Positions 37,062 through 47,545 of a stretch of DNA of 64,000 nucleotides are shown in pieces. The stretch covers positions 2,050,074 through 2,114,073 of the forward strand of contig FN543093.2 of assembly GCA_000027065.2 (NCBI GenBank). Reading direction: 5' to 3'. Origin of the DNA: Cronobacter turicensis z3032 (GTDB lineage: Bacteria > Pseudomonadota > Gammaproteobacteria > Enterobacterales > Enterobacteriaceae). The translations under genes were made by a program, and so were the position numbers. Position 1 is the stretch's first letter; the number at the start of each line of letters is the position of its first letter. The notes beneath the pieces are model-generated. The model saw only the letters and a program-made list of their open reading frames with translations, did no database searches and was not told where the DNA came from.

Positions 37062-37580
37062 ATGAAGCGATTGACTCTGGCGGCGATGGCGCTGCTGACA
37101 TGCGGCGTCGTACAGGCCGCCAGCCAGGAAGTGGACCTGCATCTGGCTACCGACCAGGGCGTCGGCCAGTCGGTCGGTACGGTCAAAATCACTGAAACCG
37201 ATAAAGGCCTCGAATTCGCGCCCGATCTTAAGGGGCTGCCGCCAGGCGAGCACGGTTTTCACATCCACGCCAACGGTAGCTGCGAGCCCGCCATGAAAGA
37301 CGGCAAAATGGCGGCGGCAGAAGCGGCAGGCGGTCATTTCGACCCACAAAAGACCGGTAAACACGCCGGGCCTGAGGGCGACGGGCATTTAGGCGATCTG
37401 CCGGCGCTGGCCGTCAATAATGACGGAAAAGCCACCGAGCCGGTGACCGCGCCGCGAATTAAAACGCTTGATGAAATCAAAGGCAAAGCGCTGATGGTGC
37501 ATGTCAGCGGCGATAACATGTCCGATCATCCGAAACCGCTTGGCGGCGGCGGCGCCCGTTACGCCTGCGGCGTTATTTAA
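37062..37580 (+). CDS. sodC: periplasmic Cu/Zn superoxide dismutase
   Basis: SodC dismutates superoxide in the periplasm. The 172-residue precursor has a signal peptide ending near VQAAS (residue 20), copper ligands in [12 protein letters not shown], the zinc loop GGHFDP and HLGDLP, a disulfide cysteine in RYACGVI and the GGGARYACG end. CCTGGAGGG precedes the ATG. It ends in an 8-nt convergent overlap with ydhK. With sodB missing from its usual place, this is the only superoxide dismutase in the window. Confidence 0.96.
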   Translation: MKRLTLAAMALLTCGVVQAASQEVDLHLATDQGVGQSVGTVKITETDKGLEFAPDLKGLPPGEHGFHIHANGSCEPAMKDGKMAAAEAAGGHFDPQKTGKHAGPEGDGHLGDLPALAVNNDGKATEPVTAPRIKTLDEIKGKALMVHVSGDNMSDHPKPLGGGGARYACGVI

Positions 37581-39606
37581 CCACTCCCCGGGCGTTGCTC
37601 TCCTGCGGTGAGGGCGACGCCTGCTCCAGCTGTGACAGCGAACACCACAGACGCCAGATAATCCCCGCCAGCCGTCGGGCATCGGGCTGATGATGACGTG
37701 CGAGCGTCAGGCTGATGCGCTCAAGCTCGCCGAGCGCGGCCGCCAGCGGACGCTGACGCACCCCTTTGACGCTCATCACATCCCGGAGTGTTTCAATGCA
37801 GACATCACGCACCTGCGAGAGCGGATCGGCGCGGGTTTCCCATTCGCGCAGTTGCCAGACCACGTGAGAGCAATTCAGCAGCACCACGCCCCAGCGCAGC
37901 AGCCAGCGGCGGGTCGCCTCGTCCTTGCTGTTACTGAGCTGGCTAATATGGTGATAAACCAGTGATTCAAACGCCGCTTCGCCCCGCTGGGGAACACGAC
38001 TGAGCTGATCGATAAACCCGCGGCGCAGGGCGCGAATATGACGCAGCCCTTTGCGCCGGTCGGAGCCCGGACGCAATACCGCAAACGCCACCCAGCAGCA
38101 CGCCACGCCGCAAATCTTCGCCAGATTGTCATTCAAGAAATCCGCCAGATCGTAAACCGGCGGGTTAGTCACCGAGATAAACGAGCCCATAAACACAATC
38201 AGCTGGCCCCACAGCCCGGCAAAACGCGGCTGTTGCAGCTTCATGAGCTGCATCGTGGTCAGGAGCGGAAATAAAAACAGCAAAAACTGCCAGAGATCGG
38301 TGACCTGAACCATCAGCCCGAACTTGACCACAAAGCTGAACAGTGTCAGCAGCAACAGCGTGCGCAGCAGCAGATTGAGCGAGTTGTGCGGCGACGGCGA
38401 GGCGGAGTAGAGCACGCAGCTTATCGCCGCCAGCGTCAGCGCGCCGCTGCCCGCTTCCCAGCGGGTATTGATCGCCCATGCGCCGATAAGCGTGATGACG
38501 CAAAAGGTACGCAGCGCGCTCCAGAGCGCTTCGGCGTTGTCGGTGTGGCGCGCCAGCGGCGGCGCGGTGGGTACGCTGATGCTGTCGTCAGGAACAGCCG
38601 TGTCGAGCCGCGCTATCCAGCGCTGGCAGTTCATCCACACGCGGCAGAAATCGCGCAGCCGCAGCCAGAAGGCCTGATGGCGAAAATCGCCGTCCTCAGG
38701 CGGTGCCAGCGCCGCCAGCAGACGAGCTACCCGTAACGGGCAGGGCCTGGGTTGCCCGAGTTCGTCAAGCAGCGCATCGAGACCCGCCCAGAGGCTTTGT
38801 GGCGGTTCAGGCCAGTTCATCAGCAGGCGGCGCAAACCGGAAATATAGCTGGTCAGGCGCAGCTGCTGGTGTAGCAGATAATTGAGCAACTGATTCTGCT
38901 GGCGGATGCGGTAATGGCTCCAGAAAGCCTGAATACGCAACAGGTTAAGGGTTAACACCTGCGTAATCACGCCCTCATGGGCGGTACGGATGGCGTCGGT
39001 GGTTTGCGGTTTCCACAGCAGGCTGGCATGCTCCAGCAGCCGCGCCTGCATTTTGCGCAGCGCCCCGAGAAATGTCACGCTGTCGGGCTGGCCGGGCATC
39101 ATCATCATCATCAGTCCGCCGCACAGAATGCCGACGATCACCTCGCAGACGCGCGACTGGGCGATATCCCACAGCTCCGTCGTTTCAATGGTATTGACCA
39201 GCGGAAAGGCGATGATGGCGGCCGTGTATCCCGCCAGCTGGAAGGCGTAAGCCGCGTTATTGTGGAAATACCCGGAAACCCAGGTGCAGAACGCCAGCCA
39301 CAGCGCCATCGCCCACGTGAACAACCACGGATCGTTAAGCGTGTGCCCGGCGATGATCAGCGCGGCGCTGGCGCCAAGCAGACTGCCCACGATGCGCCCG
39401 AGACTTTTGCTGATAACGCCGCCTACTGTCGGAAAACTCACCACGGCGGCAGACGTCATCGCCCAGTAGGGCTCGTCGAGATCCAGCGCGTAAGCGATCG
39501 TCAGCGCGAGCGACATGGCGATGCCGTTGCGCAGCGCGTAACGCCACTGCGCGGGCGTCGCTTTGCCCCACGGGGAGCGCTGCCAGGTGAGCCAGTCAAG
39601 ATTCAT
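37573..39606 (-). CDS. ydhK: FUSC/aromatic acid exporter-family membrane protein YdhK
   Basis: The 677-residue protein has two sets of about five membrane segments (near 30-170 and 370-500) separated by a cytoplasmic domain, the AaeB/FUSC architecture. In AaeXAB-type systems such a protein is the pump, the membrane fusion protein is YdhJ/AaeA and the small partner is YdhI/AaeX. It is last of the ydhI-ydhJ-ydhK operon, transcribed away from slyA. The substrate is unknown. Confidence 0.9.
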   Translation of the reverse strand: MNLDWLTWQRSPWGKATPAQWRYALRNGIAMSLALTIAYALDLDEPYWAMTSAAVVSFPTVGGVISKSLGRIVGSLLGASAALIIAGHTLNDPWLFTWAMALWLAFCTWVSGYFHNNAAYAFQLAGYTAAIIAFPLVNTIETTELWDIAQSRVCEVIVGILCGGLMMMMMPGQPDSVTFLGALRKMQARLLEHASLLWKPQTTDAIRTAHEGVITQVLTLNLLRIQAFWSHYRIRQQNQLLNYLLHQQLRLTSYISGLRRLLMNWPEPPQSLWAGLDALLDELGQPRPCPLRVARLLAALAPPEDGDFRHQAFWLRLRDFCRVWMNCQRWIARLDTAVPDDSISVPTAPPLARHTDNAEALWSALRTFCVITLIGAWAINTRWEAGSGALTLAAISCVLYSASPSPHNSLNLLLRTLLLLTLFSFVVKFGLMVQVTDLWQFLLFLFPLLTTMQLMKLQQPRFAGLWGQLIVFMGSFISVTNPPVYDLADFLNDNLAKICGVACCWVAFAVLRPGSDRRKGLRHIRALRRGFIDQLSRVPQRGEAAFESLVYHHISQLSNSKDEATRRWLLRWGVVLLNCSHVVWQLREWETRADPLSQVRDVCIETLRDVMSVKGVRQRPLAAALGELERISLTLARHHQPDARRLAGIIWRLWCSLSQLEQASPSPQESNARGVVK

Positions 39607-39615
39607 GCGCGGCGC

Positions 39616-40473
39616 TTAGTCGGTGAGCGAGACGGTGCAGGTGGTGCCGGACACCAGCGTGACGCCGTCTGGCAGGTTGTCGAGCGCGATGCGCACCGGC
39701 ACGCGTTGCGCGAGCCGCACCCAGGGTACGTTAGGTTTGATATCCGCTACCAGGCTACTGTCGCTCTCGACGCTCTGATCGTAAATGGCGCGCCCGATGC
39801 TTTCTACCTTGCCATGCAGCGGCGTATGGGTGCTGTAGAGCAGGATCTGCGCGCGGGCACCTTCGCGGATGTGACGCAGTTTGGTCTCTTCGAAATAACC
39901 CACCACATAGAACGAGCGGCTGTCCACCAGCGCGAAGACCGGCTGGCCCTGCGTGGCGTAATTCCCCACGCGACTGGACAGGTTCGTCACCCAGCCGTCA
40001 ACCGGGGCGACCACGCGCGTCTGTTCCAGCTGCCAGCGCGCCTGCTCAAGCGACGCCTCGGCCATTTTCAGCGCCGCCTGTGCGGCTTTGACGCTGATGT
40101 TGGCGGTATCGAGATCTTCGGCGGAAATATAGTTATGCGGCAGATGGCGGCGGCGGTTTGCTTCGTTATTCGCTTTGGCGAGATCGGTCTGCGCGCGGGC
40201 AATCTGGGCTTCGGCATTCAGCACGGCGATGCGGTAGGGCGTATCGTCAATGGCAAACAGCAGTTCGCCTGCTTTGACTTTCTGGTTATCGCGCACCAGC
40301 AGGCGCGTAATGGTGCCGGAAACCTGCGGCGTAATATTCACCTGTTCGGCGCGTACTTTGCCGTCGCGCGTCCAGGGCGACTGCATGTAGTAATTCCAGA
40401 CCAACCAGCCTGCCAGCAGGGCGGCGGTCACCACGAAGAGGGTAGAAAAATATTTCAGGGTTTTCAGGCGCAT
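39616..40473 (-). CDS. ydhJ: HlyD/EmrA-type membrane fusion protein YdhJ
   Basis: A 285-residue periplasmic adaptor with one N-terminal membrane anchor (about 6-26), the biotinyl-lipoyl-like DGKVRAEQVNITPQVSG strand, a helical hairpin (about 90-150) and a barrel domain. Length and start (MRLKTLKYFS at 40473) agree with E. coli YdhJ. It begins 4 nt after the ydhI stop and would bridge YdhK to an outer-membrane channel. Confidence 0.92.
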   Translation of the reverse strand: MRLKTLKYFSTLFVVTAALLAGWLVWNYYMQSPWTRDGKVRAEQVNITPQVSGTITRLLVRDNQKVKAGELLFAIDDTPYRIAVLNAEAQIARAQTDLAKANNEANRRRHLPHNYISAEDLDTANISVKAAQAALKMAEASLEQARWQLEQTRVVAPVDGWVTNLSSRVGNYATQGQPVFALVDSRSFYVVGYFEETKLRHIREGARAQILLYSTHTPLHGKVESIGRAIYDQSVESDSSLVADIKPNVPWVRLAQRVPVRIALDNLPDGVTLVSGTTCTVSLTD

Positions 40474-40477
40474 GCGG

Positions 40478-40714
40478 TTACCACACAATCAGAATGACCA
40501 GCCCGAGGCTGACTGACAAGATAAACAGGGAGAGATCCATCAGGGTCGGGTGCCAGATATCGCCCGCGTACATCCAGTCGCGCAGCAGGCGATGCACCAT
40601 CAGCCAGATAAAAAAACCTAGCATCACGGCCTTAAACAGCGGCGGGAAATAGACCGACGCGCCAGCGATAAGATCCGAAAGCGCAAACCCTGAAGTGAAC
40701 AAGTGCGATATCAC
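40478..40714 (-). CDS. ydhI: DUF1656 small membrane protein YdhI
   Basis: A 78-residue protein with two hydrophobic segments (about 15-40 and 58-77) and the conserved [12 protein letters not shown] and HRLLRDW segments of DUF1656, the AaeX-like partner of FUSC pumps. It is the first gene of ydhIJK and divergent from slyA over 175 bp containing SlyA-type sites; in E. coli SlyA acts on this operon. Confidence 0.92.
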   Translation of the reverse strand: MISHLFTSGFALSDLIAGASVYFPPLFKAVMLGFFIWLMVHRLLRDWMYAGDIWHPTLMDLSLFILSVSLGLVILIVW

Positions 40715-40820
40715 GAAAGATTAATCCTTGAAAATCGAAGAGATGGTAGCCGTTTCAGATACGCCGTTGTGGTCTAAAATTATAGACGTTGCGGTATTCA
40801 TCGCCAGGGCGGTTATTTGT

Positions 40821-40834
40821 TTTAGCTACCTAAA
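40821..40834. promoter_or_regulatory. imperfect second SlyA-like site between ydhI and slyA
   Basis: TTTAGCTACCTAAA has TTTAG/CTAAA arms around four bases and resembles the SlyA consensus TTAGCAAGCTAA with a changed centre. It lies between the divergent starts. Confidence 0.4.
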
Positions 40835-40867
40835 TACTGCACACTAGTCTAAAATCAGCATAATAAC

Positions 40868-40879
40868 TTAGCAAGCTAA
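40868..40879. promoter_or_regulatory. SlyA operator (autoregulation)
   Basis: TTAGCAAGCTAA is a perfect palindrome equal to the SlyA consensus, 11 nt upstream of the slyA start codon, suited to repression of slyA itself. Confidence 0.85.
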
Positions 40880-40889
40880 TTATAAGGAG

Positions 40890-41330
40890 ATGAAATTGGA
40901 ATCGCCATTAGGCTCTGACCTGACAAGACTGGTGCGCATCTGGCGTGCTCTGATTGACCATCGCCTGAAGCCTCTGGAATTAACGCAGACCCACTGGGTG
41001 ACACTTCATCATATCCACGCGCTGCCGCCCGATCAGTCGCAAATTCAACTGGCCAAGGCCATCGGTATCGAGCAACCGTCGCTGGTGCGCACGCTCGATC
41101 AACTCGAAGAGAAGGGGCTGATTGCCCGCCATACCTGCGCCAGCGACCGACGCGCCAAGCGCATCAAGCTGACGGAAAAAGCCGCGCCGATCATTTCGCA
41201 GCTGGAAGACGTTATTCTGAAAACGCGCGGTGAAATTCTCTCCGGCATTTCGCAGGAAGAACATGACCAGATGCTGCGCATCGTGGCGCGCCTTGAGAAA
41301 AATATTCTGGCATTGTCGGCGAAAGAGTAA
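40890..41330 (+). CDS. slyA: MarR-family transcriptional regulator SlyA
   Basis: SlyA is a dimeric winged-helix regulator that counters H-NS silencing and controls virulence and envelope genes. The 146-residue product has the recognition region [20 protein letters not shown] and the [14 protein letters not shown] wing, nearly identical to E. coli and Salmonella. TAAGGAGATG places the ribosome site very close to ATG 40890; a TTG two codons later is the alternative start used in some annotations. A SlyA palindrome is just upstream. Confidence 0.96.
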   Translation: MKLESPLGSDLTRLVRIWRALIDHRLKPLELTQTHWVTLHHIHALPPDQSQIQLAKAIGIEQPSLVRTLDQLEEKGLIARHTCASDRRAKRIKLTEKAAPIISQLEDVILKTRGEILSGISQEEHDQMLRIVARLEKNILALSAKE

Positions 41331-41385
41331 ACGGTCTCTTTGACCGGCGTGTGAAGGCACAACATCACAATCAAAAATAGCGCAT

Positions 41386-41416
41386 AAAAAAACGGAGGAG
41401 CTGATGCTCCTCCGTT
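41386..41416. terminator. bidirectional terminator between slyA and slyB
   Basis: AACGGAGGAG-CTGATG-CTCCTCCGTT has six A residues to the left (T-run for slyB) and TCTTGTTT to the right (slyA). Confidence 0.88.
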
Positions 41417-41445
41417 CTTGTTTGTAAACCGGTATTCCGTGCGAC

Positions 41446-41913
41446 TTAACGCGGAGAGACGGTAACCTGGCTGCCGTTGCTGGCCAGCACTACGCGCTGA
41501 CCTGCAGAGAAATGGGTATTGCCCTGTTTCTGAACCACCATAATGGTGTTGCCGTCGTCTTTGCGGATTTCCAGTTCAACGCCTTGCGTTTTGTTCACCG
41601 CGCCCTGAACACCCTGACCGGCTACGCCGCCTGCGATAGCGCCCGCCGCCGTGGCAAGCGAACGACCGGTGCCGCCGCCGACGGTGTTACCCAGCAGGCC
41701 GCCCAGCACCGCGCCGCCCAGTGCGCCGATTACGTTGGTATCATCCCCGCCCTGGATTTTCACCGGACGAACGTTCACTACGGTGCCGTAAGTGACGTTC
41801 TGTACCTGTTTGGCTTCAGAGGCGGTGTAAACATCACCCGAAAGGCTATCGTTGTTGACGCAGCCCGCCAGCGTTAAACCTGCCAGTGCAACAACCAGTA
41901 CACGTGAAATCAT
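41446..41913 (-). CDS. slyB: outer-membrane lipoprotein SlyB
   Basis: The 155-residue lipoprotein has a lipobox LAGC (Cys18) and a glycine-zipper stretch (GALGGAVLGGLLGNTVGGG, about 63-81). In E. coli SlyB belongs to the PhoPQ regulon and forms complexes protecting outer-membrane proteins under envelope stress. I could not find a clear PhoP box upstream, so regulation is left open. Confidence 0.94.
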   Translation of the reverse strand: MISRVLVVALAGLTLAGCVNNDSLSGDVYTASEAKQVQNVTYGTVVNVRPVKIQGGDDTNVIGALGGAVLGGLLGNTVGGGTGRSLATAAGAIAGGVAGQGVQGAVNKTQGVELEIRKDDGNTIMVVQKQGNTHFSAGQRVVLASNGSQVTVSPR

Positions 41914-42188
41914 GTAAATCTCCTGTTCACCAACAAATGCTCACCTGAGCATCCATCATGTTCAAATTATATGGCATAAGACCGCGATATTTCACATTCT
42001 TCACGGAGCCGATGATAAAAATCGTAAAATAATCTGCCTGAACGGTAAATCAACGGCGCGGCAAAAGCGGGCTTTTTGCGCCGGGCGGGATTATTCCGTT
42101 GCTCAATCAGGGTGAATGTTTATGATTGAGGGTCGCGAGCGCGGGCTCGTTGTTCCGCACGTTTTCACACAGGGGTTAAGGATTGCGT

Positions 42189-43343
42189 ATGAAATCAGGT
42201 CGCTACATTGGAGTGATGTCCGGCACCAGCCTCGACGGGGTGGACGTGGTGCTGGCCGCCATTGATGAACATATGGTGGCGCAGCAGGCGAGCCTGAGCT
42301 GGCCGATGCCGCAGGCCATTAAAACGGCGATCCTCGATATCTGTCAGGGACAGCCGCTGACGCTCTCCCAGCTCGGCAGGCTTGATAACCAGCTCGGCTG
42401 CCTGTTTGCTGATGCGGTCAACGCGCTGATGCAGCAGCAAAAACTTAACCCGGAAGATGTAATGGCGATTGGCTGCCACGGCCAGACGGTCTGGCATGAG
42501 CCTGTCGGCAGCGCGCCCCATACGATGCAGATAGGCGATAACAATCAGATTGTGGCGCGTACCGGCGTAAGCGTCGTGGGCGATTTCCGCCGTCGCGATA
42601 TGGCCCTGGGCGGGCAGGGCGCGCCCCTGGTGCCCGCGTTTCATCAGGCGTTGCTGGCGCATCCGACGGAGCGGCGCATGGTGCTGAACATCGGCGGCAT
42701 CGCGAATCTTTCACTGCTCTTTCCGGGCCAGCCGGTAAGAGGCTTCGACACCGGGCCTGGCAATATGCTGATGGACGCCTGGATTTGGCGCCAGAAGGGC
42801 AAACCTTTTGATAAAGACGGCGAATGGGCCGCCAGCGGTAAAGTGGTGCAGCCGCTGTTGCAAAAGATGCTGAGCGACCCGTATTTCTCGACGCCCGCGC
42901 CCAAGAGCACCGGCCGGGAATACTTCAATTACGGGTGGATAGAGCGCCAGCTTTCCTCCTTCGCCGGGCTGCCTGAGCAGGATGTGCAGGCGACGCTGCT
43001 GGAGCTGACCGCCAGCACCATCGCGCGCGATGTGCTGCTAAGCGGCGGCGCGGAGCGGCTGATGATTTGCGGCGGCGGCGGGCGCAATCCCCGGCTGGTG
43101 GCGCGTCTCGCCGCGCTGCTGCCGGGCACCGAAGTCTCCTCAACGGATGAGATGGGGATTCGCGGCGACGACATGGAAGCGCTGGCCTTTGCCTGGCTGG
43201 CGTACCGCACGCTGAGCGGCAAATCAGGGAATCTGCCCTCCGTCACCGGCGCGCGCGAAGCCAGCGTGCTCGGCGCGGTTTTCCCGGCCAACCCCTTAAA
43301 TAATCGGAGTTTGCCGACTTTTCCTGCTCCGCTAAGCCGATAG
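42189..43343 (+). CDS. anmK: anhydro-N-acetylmuramic acid kinase
   Basis: AnmK opens and phosphorylates 1,6-anhydroMurNAc from recycled cell wall to MurNAc-6-phosphate. The 384-residue protein has the ASKHA-fold start [31 protein letters not shown] and the NIGGIANLS motif. AAGGA lies 6 nt before ATG 42189. The C-terminus is about 15 residues longer than in E. coli. It precedes mliC, another cell-wall-related gene. Confidence 0.95.
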   Translation: MKSGRYIGVMSGTSLDGVDVVLAAIDEHMVAQQASLSWPMPQAIKTAILDICQGQPLTLSQLGRLDNQLGCLFADAVNALMQQQKLNPEDVMAIGCHGQTVWHEPVGSAPHTMQIGDNNQIVARTGVSVVGDFRRRDMALGGQGAPLVPAFHQALLAHPTERRMVLNIGGIANLSLLFPGQPVRGFDTGPGNMLMDAWIWRQKGKPFDKDGEWAASGKVVQPLLQKMLSDPYFSTPAPKSTGREYFNYGWIERQLSSFAGLPEQDVQATLLELTASTIARDVLLSGGAERLMICGGGGRNPRLVARLAALLPGTEVSSTDEMGIRGDDMEALAFAWLAYRTLSGKSGNLPSVTGAREASVLGAVFPANPLNNRSLPTFPAPLSR

Positions 43344-43357
43344 ACTGAATGCGTTAC

Positions 43358-43374
43358 GGGGGCGTCCTGCCCCC
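43358..43374 (+). terminator. possible weak terminator after anmK
   Basis: GGGGGC-GTCCT-GCCCCC follows the anmK stop, but there is no strong T-run, so read-through into mliC is likely. Confidence 0.45.
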
Positions 43375-43401
43375 TTCAGAAATACGCTTTCAGGATATGC
43401 C

Positions 43402-43725
43402 ATGAAGAAACTGCTTGTCGTTTTGCTCCCCACGCTGCTTGCTGGCTGTAGCTACTATGACGCTATGGTTGAGCGCATGAACACCGATACCCTCGAATAT
43501 CGCTGCGATGAAAAACCGCTGACGGTCTCGCTCAATAAACCGCGCGAGCAGGTCAGTTTCGTGCTGGACGATAAAATGCTGCACCTGAATCAGGGACGCG
43601 CCGCCTCGGGCACGCGCTATACCGACGGCATCTATGCGTTCTGGTCGAAAGGAGATGAGGCGACGGTCTACTATCGCGACAATATTGTGTTAAATCACTG
43701 TCAGTTACAAAATCCGAAGCGTTGA
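43402..43725 (+). CDS. mliC: membrane-bound C-type lysozyme inhibitor MliC
   Basis: A 107-residue lipoprotein with lipobox LLAGC (Cys16) and the MliC/PliC beta-barrel signature around [12 protein letters not shown] and ending DNIVLNHC, whose cysteines would form a disulfide. It protects peptidoglycan from host lysozyme in the periplasm. The order anmK-mliC-pdxH is as in E. coli. Confidence 0.92.
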   Translation: MKKLLVVLLPTLLAGCSYYDAMVERMNTDTLEYRCDEKPLTVSLNKPREQVSFVLDDKMLHLNQGRAASGTRYTDGIYAFWSKGDEATVYYRDNIVLNHCQLQNPKR

Positions 43726-43781
43726 GATTTTAGCGGGTGGGGCGCACAATAGCGCCTCCCGATCCTCACTGGTTCAACGCT

Positions 43782-44438
43782 ATGTCTGATATTGACAACC
43801 TGCAACAGATTGCGCATCTGCGCCGCGAATATACCAAAGGCGGGCTGCGCCGCCGCGACTTAACCGACCAGCCGCTGCCGCTGTTTGAACGCTGGCTCGC
43901 GCAGGCGTGTGAGGCGAGGCTCGCCGATCCTACCGCCATGGTCGTCGCCACCGTCGATGAACAGGGCCAGCCGTATCAGCGTATCGTGCTGCTTAAGCAT
44001 TTCGACGAGCGCGGCATGGTGTTTTACACCAATCTGGGCAGCCGCAAGGCGCACCATCTCGAAAATAATCCGCGCATCAGTCTGTTGTTCCCGTGGCATA
44101 TGCTGGAGCGCCAGGTGATGGTCACCGGCAAAGCCGAACGTCTCTCGACGCTTGACGTCGTCAAATATTTCCACAGCCGCCCGCGCGACAGCCAGATTGG
44201 CGCCTGGGTCTCTAAGCAGTCGAGCCGTATCTCTGCGCGCGGCGTGCTGGAAAGTAAATTCCTCGAACTCAAACAAAAATTCCAGCAAGGCGAGGTCCCG
44301 CTGCCCAGTTTCTGGGGCGGTTTTCGCGTCTCGCTTGACCAGGTGGAATTCTGGCAGGGCGGCGAACACCGGTTGCATGACCGCTTTTTATACCAGCGCG
44401 ATGCCGACGGCTGGAAAATCGACCGTCTCGCCCCGTAA
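43782..44438 (+). CDS. pdxH: pyridoxine/pyridoxamine 5'-phosphate oxidase
   Basis: PdxH oxidises pyridoxine- or pyridoxamine-5'-phosphate to pyridoxal-5'-phosphate with FMN. The 218-residue length and start [20 protein letters not shown] match E. coli; an upstream ATG at about 43737 is rejected. FMN-binding residues are in QRIVLLKHF and [12 protein letters not shown], and the PLP-binding [18 protein letters not shown] block is intact. Confidence 0.96.
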   Translation: MSDIDNLQQIAHLRREYTKGGLRRRDLTDQPLPLFERWLAQACEARLADPTAMVVATVDEQGQPYQRIVLLKHFDERGMVFYTNLGSRKAHHLENNPRISLLFPWHMLERQVMVTGKAERLSTLDVVKYFHSRPRDSQIGAWVSKQSSRISARGVLESKFLELKQKFQQGEVPLPSFWGGFRVSLDQVEFWQGGEHRLHDRFLYQRDADGWKIDRLAP

Positions 44439-44455
44439 GTGAGCGATTTTCTTAT

Positions 44456-44490
44456 GCAAGCGCTGGCGCTCCCAGGGCTTGCGCTTTATT
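44456..44490 (+). terminator. probable terminator of pdxH
   Basis: GCAAGCGCTGG-CGCTC-CCAGGGCTTGC (one mismatch) is followed by GCTTTATT after the pdxH stop. Confidence 0.65.
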
Positions 44491-44576
44491 CTATGCCTCC
44501 CTGAATTTTTTCTTTCGCCAGTGGGCGAAAAGCCGTGTACCGGCAAAGGTGCAGTCGTAAATACATGGAGAAATCG

Positions 44577-45851
44577 ATGGCAAGCAGCAATTTGATTAAA
44601 CAATTGCAGGAGCGGGGCCTTGTGGCTCAGGTGACGGATGAAGAAGCGTTAGCGCAGCGACTGGCGCAGGGGCCGATCGCCCTTTATTGCGGCTTCGATC
44701 CCACCGCCGACAGCCTGCACTTGGGCCATCTGGTTCCCTTGTTGTGCCTGAAACGCTTTCAGATGGCGGGGCACAAACCGGTTGCACTGGTCGGCGGCGC
44801 CACCGGTCTGATTGGCGACCCGAGTTTTAAAGCGACCGAACGTAAACTCAATACCGAAGACACCGTCCAGGAGTGGGTGGATAAAATCCGCCGCCAGGTG
44901 GCGCCGTTCCTCGATTTCGACTGCGGCGAGAACTCCGCTATCGCGGCGAACAACTATGACTGGTTCGGCAGCATGAACGTGCTGACTTTCCTGCGCGATA
45001 TCGGCAAGCACTTCTCGGTCAACCAGATGATCAACAAGGAAGCGGTGAAGCAGCGCCTGAACCGCGACGATGTGGGCATCTCCTTTACCGAATTCTCCTA
45101 CAACCTGTTGCAGGGTTACGACTTCGCTTGCCTGAATGAACTGCACGGCGTGGCGCTGCAAATCGGCGGTTCCGATCAGTGGGGTAACATCACCTCGGGC
45201 ATCGATCTGACCCGTCGTCTGCATCAGAACCAGGTATTTGGCCTGACCGTACCGCTTATCACCAAATCTGACGGCACCAAGTTCGGCAAAACCGAAGGCG
45301 GCGCGGTATGGCTGGATCCGAAGAAAACCAGTCCGTACAAGTTCTACCAGTTCTGGATCAACACCGCCGACGCCGATGTTTACCGCTTCCTGAAGTTCTT
45401 TACCTTTATGAGCCTTGATGAGATCAACGCGCTGGAAGAAGAAGACAAAAACAGCGGTAAAGCGCCGCGCGCCCAGTATGTGCTGGCCGAGCAGGTCACC
45501 CGTCTGGTACATGGCGAAGAAGGCCTTGCCGCGGCGAAACGCATTACCGAAAGCCTGTTCAACGGTAATCTTAATGCGCTGAGCGAAGCGGATTTCGAGC
45601 AGCTCGCGCAGGATGGCGTGCCGATGATTGAGATGGAAAAAGGCGCGGATCTGATGCAGGCGCTGGTCGATTCCGAGCTGCAGCCGTCCCGCGGCCAGGC
45701 GCGTAAAACCATCGCCTCCAACGCCATCACCATCAACGGCGAGAAACAGGCCGATCCGGAATATACCTTCAGCGACAGCGACCGCCTGTTTGGCCGTTAC
45801 ACACTGCTGCGTCGCGGTAAGAAAAACTACTGCCTCGTCTGCTGGAAATAA
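44577..45851 (+). CDS. tyrS: tyrosyl-tRNA synthetase
   Basis: TyrS charges tRNA-Tyr. The 424-residue class I enzyme has the HIGH motif variant HLGH (residues 48-51), the KMSKS counterpart KFGKT and a C-terminal S4-like RNA-binding domain ([18 protein letters not shown]). Length and start [14 protein letters not shown] match E. coli; ATG 44577 is used because GGAG lies 8 nt upstream, though two more in-frame ATGs precede it. Confidence 0.97.
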   Translation: MASSNLIKQLQERGLVAQVTDEEALAQRLAQGPIALYCGFDPTADSLHLGHLVPLLCLKRFQMAGHKPVALVGGATGLIGDPSFKATERKLNTEDTVQEWVDKIRRQVAPFLDFDCGENSAIAANNYDWFGSMNVLTFLRDIGKHFSVNQMINKEAVKQRLNRDDVGISFTEFSYNLLQGYDFACLNELHGVALQIGGSDQWGNITSGIDLTRRLHQNQVFGLTVPLITKSDGTKFGKTEGGAVWLDPKKTSPYKFYQFWINTADADVYRFLKFFTFMSLDEINALEEEDKNSGKAPRAQYVLAEQVTRLVHGEEGLAAAKRITESLFNGNLNALSEADFEQLAQDGVPMIEMEKGADLMQALVDSELQPSRGQARKTIASNAITINGEKQADPEYTFSDSDRLFGRYTLLRRGKKNYCLVCWK

Positions 45852-45864
45852 CATTCAGCCAGTC

Positions 45865-45897
45865 AAGGGCGTGGGAAACCACGCCCTTTATTTTTAA
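45865..45897 (+). terminator. intrinsic terminator of tyrS
   Basis: AAGGGCGTGG-GAAA-CCACGCCCTT is followed by TATTTTT. Confidence 0.88.
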
Positions 45898-45925
45898 CCC
45901 GACCTCTCGTTTCACCCGGAAAATC

Positions 45926-46786
45926 ATGAAGAACATTCTCGCCATCCAGTCTCACGTGGTGTTTGGTCACGCCGGCAACAGCGCGGCTGAATTCCCGATG
46001 CGCCGTCTCGGCGCCAATGTCTGGCCGCTAAATACGGTACAGTTCTCCAACCACACGCAGTATGGGCAGTGGACCGGCGCGGTGATGCCGCCGTCGCATC
46101 TGACCGAGATCGTGCAGGGCATCGCGGCTATCGGCCAGCTGTCGCGCTGTGACGCGGTACTGAGCGGCTATCTGGGGTCGGCGGAGCAGGGCGAGCATAT
46201 TCTGGCGATTGTCCGCCAGGTGAAAATGGCCAATCCGCAGGCGAAGTATTTCTGCGATCCGGTGATGGGCCACCCGGAAAAGGGCTGTATCGTGGCGCCG
46301 GGCGTGGCGGAGTTTCACGCACGTTTCGCGCTGCCGGCAAGCGACATCATCGCGCCGAATCTGCTGGAGCTGGAGATGCTGAGCGGCCATGCAGTGGCGA
46401 GCGTCGACGAGGCTGTCGCGACCGCACGCGAGCTTATCGCGCGCGGCCCGCAGATTGTGCTGGTGAAACATCTGGCGCGCGCAGGCTATCATCAGGACCG
46501 TTTTGAAATGCTGCTCGTGACATCTGACGAGGCCTGGCACATCAGCCGTCCGCTGGTGGATTTCGGCGCGCGTCAGCCGGTCGGCGTCGGCGACGTGACG
46601 AGCGGTCTGCTGCTGGTGAAACTGTTACAGGGCGCGACGCTTCGCGAGGCGCTGGAACATGTGACGGCGGCGGTCTACGACATCATGGTGACCACCAAAC
46701 GCATGGAAGAGTATGAATTGCAGGTCGTGGCGGCGCAGGACGGCATCGCGCAACCGGAGCACTACTTTACCGCGGTAAAACTGTAA
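45926..46786 (+). CDS. pdxY: pyridoxal kinase PdxY
   Basis: PdxY phosphorylates pyridoxal in the vitamin B6 salvage pathway. The 286-residue ribokinase-fold protein starts [21 protein letters not shown], has the [14 protein letters not shown] block and the anion-hole [11 protein letters not shown] near residue 222. It lies after tyrS and pdxH as in E. coli, so two B6 enzymes flank tyrS. Confidence 0.96.
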   Translation: MKNILAIQSHVVFGHAGNSAAEFPMRRLGANVWPLNTVQFSNHTQYGQWTGAVMPPSHLTEIVQGIAAIGQLSRCDAVLSGYLGSAEQGEHILAIVRQVKMANPQAKYFCDPVMGHPEKGCIVAPGVAEFHARFALPASDIIAPNLLELEMLSGHAVASVDEAVATARELIARGPQIVLVKHLARAGYHQDRFEMLLVTSDEAWHISRPLVDFGARQPVGVGDVTSGLLLVKLLQGATLREALEHVTAAVYDIMVTTKRMEEYELQVVAAQDGIAQPEHYFTAVKL

Positions 46787-46815
46787 AAAACGCCGCGCCT
46801 GAAGCAGGCGCGGCG
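46785..46815 (-). terminator. intrinsic terminator of gstA
   Basis: On the minus strand CGCCGCGCCTG-CTT-CAGGCGCGGCG is followed by TTTTTT, which overlaps the pdxY stop region. Confidence 0.85.
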
Positions 46816-46828
46816 CTTCACTGCTCTG

Positions 46829-47437
46829 TTACGCGCTCAGGCCTTCCGCCTTCAGCGCCGCCGCGACGGCAGGACGCGCTTTCACGCGGGCCTGGTAGTC
46901 GGCGATATTTTCAAACGCCTGCATCTCAAGCCCAACCGCGTTCGCCCAGTTCAGCACGGTAAACAGGTAAGCATCCGCCACGCTGAAGCGCAGCCCCATC
47001 AGCCACTGTTTCTGCGCCAGCGCCTCATTCACATACTCAAACTTCTTCTGCAACTGCTCGCGCGCGGTAGTTTTGTACTCGTCCGGCGTACCGGGGCGGA
47101 ACAGGGGCGTAAAGCCCTTGTGCAGCTCTGTGGCGATATAGTTCAGCCACTCCAGCGTATGGTAGCGGGTCATGCTGCCGACAGGCGCCAGCAGCTGGCG
47201 GTCCGGCACTTTATCCGCGATATACTGTACGATAGCAACGCCCTCTGTCAGCAGCGTATTGTCATCCAGCAGCAGCGCCGGCACCTGACCTTTCGGGTTG
47301 ATAGTCAGATAGTCTTCGCCGTTCTCCGTGCGCTTCGCGGCCAAATCCACCGCCACCAGCGTAAAATCGATATCAGCTTCGCGCAGAATGATGTGCGGCG
47401 AAAGCGAACACGCGCCGGCTTTGTAAAACAGTTTCAT
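46829..47437 (-). CDS. gstA: glutathione S-transferase GstA
   Basis: A 202-residue beta-class GST with the N-terminal [19 protein letters not shown] segment, where Cys10 is the glutathione-binding residue, and [17 protein letters not shown] for the gamma-glutamyl part. The all-helical C-terminal domain follows. It detoxifies electrophiles and sits between pdxY and dtpA as in E. coli. Confidence 0.94.
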   Translation of the reverse strand: MKLFYKAGACSLSPHIILREADIDFTLVAVDLAAKRTENGEDYLTINPKGQVPALLLDDNTLLTEGVAIVQYIADKVPDRQLLAPVGSMTRYHTLEWLNYIATELHKGFTPLFRPGTPDEYKTTAREQLQKKFEYVNEALAQKQWLMGLRFSVADAYLFTVLNWANAVGLEMQAFENIADYQARVKARPAVAAALKAEGLSA

Positions 47438-47490
47438 GGCAATACTCCCTTCTCATGAATGAACCAAATTATGGTAGAGCGCGATCGGGT

Positions 47491-47523
47491 AAAAAAAAAG
47501 CCGTCAGCATAAAATCTGACGGC
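47491..47523 (-). terminator. intrinsic terminator of dtpA
   Basis: On the minus strand GCCGTCAG-ATTTTATG-CTGACGGC is followed by nine T residues. Confidence 0.92.
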
Positions 47524-47545
47524 CTGAATAACGTTTCCCGAATAA

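Noticed and set aside
38977..40497. 506-codon ORF on the plus strand
   Set aside because: It is antisense to ydhK and ydhJ, conserved membrane and adaptor genes; high G+C lowers stop frequency in the opposite strand.
41914..42000. PhoP box upstream of slyB
   Set aside because: Only one loose half-site could be made out; spacing and second half-site fail.
44649..45854. 401-codon ORF antisense to tyrS
   Set aside because: Shadow of tyrS, which is conserved over its full length.
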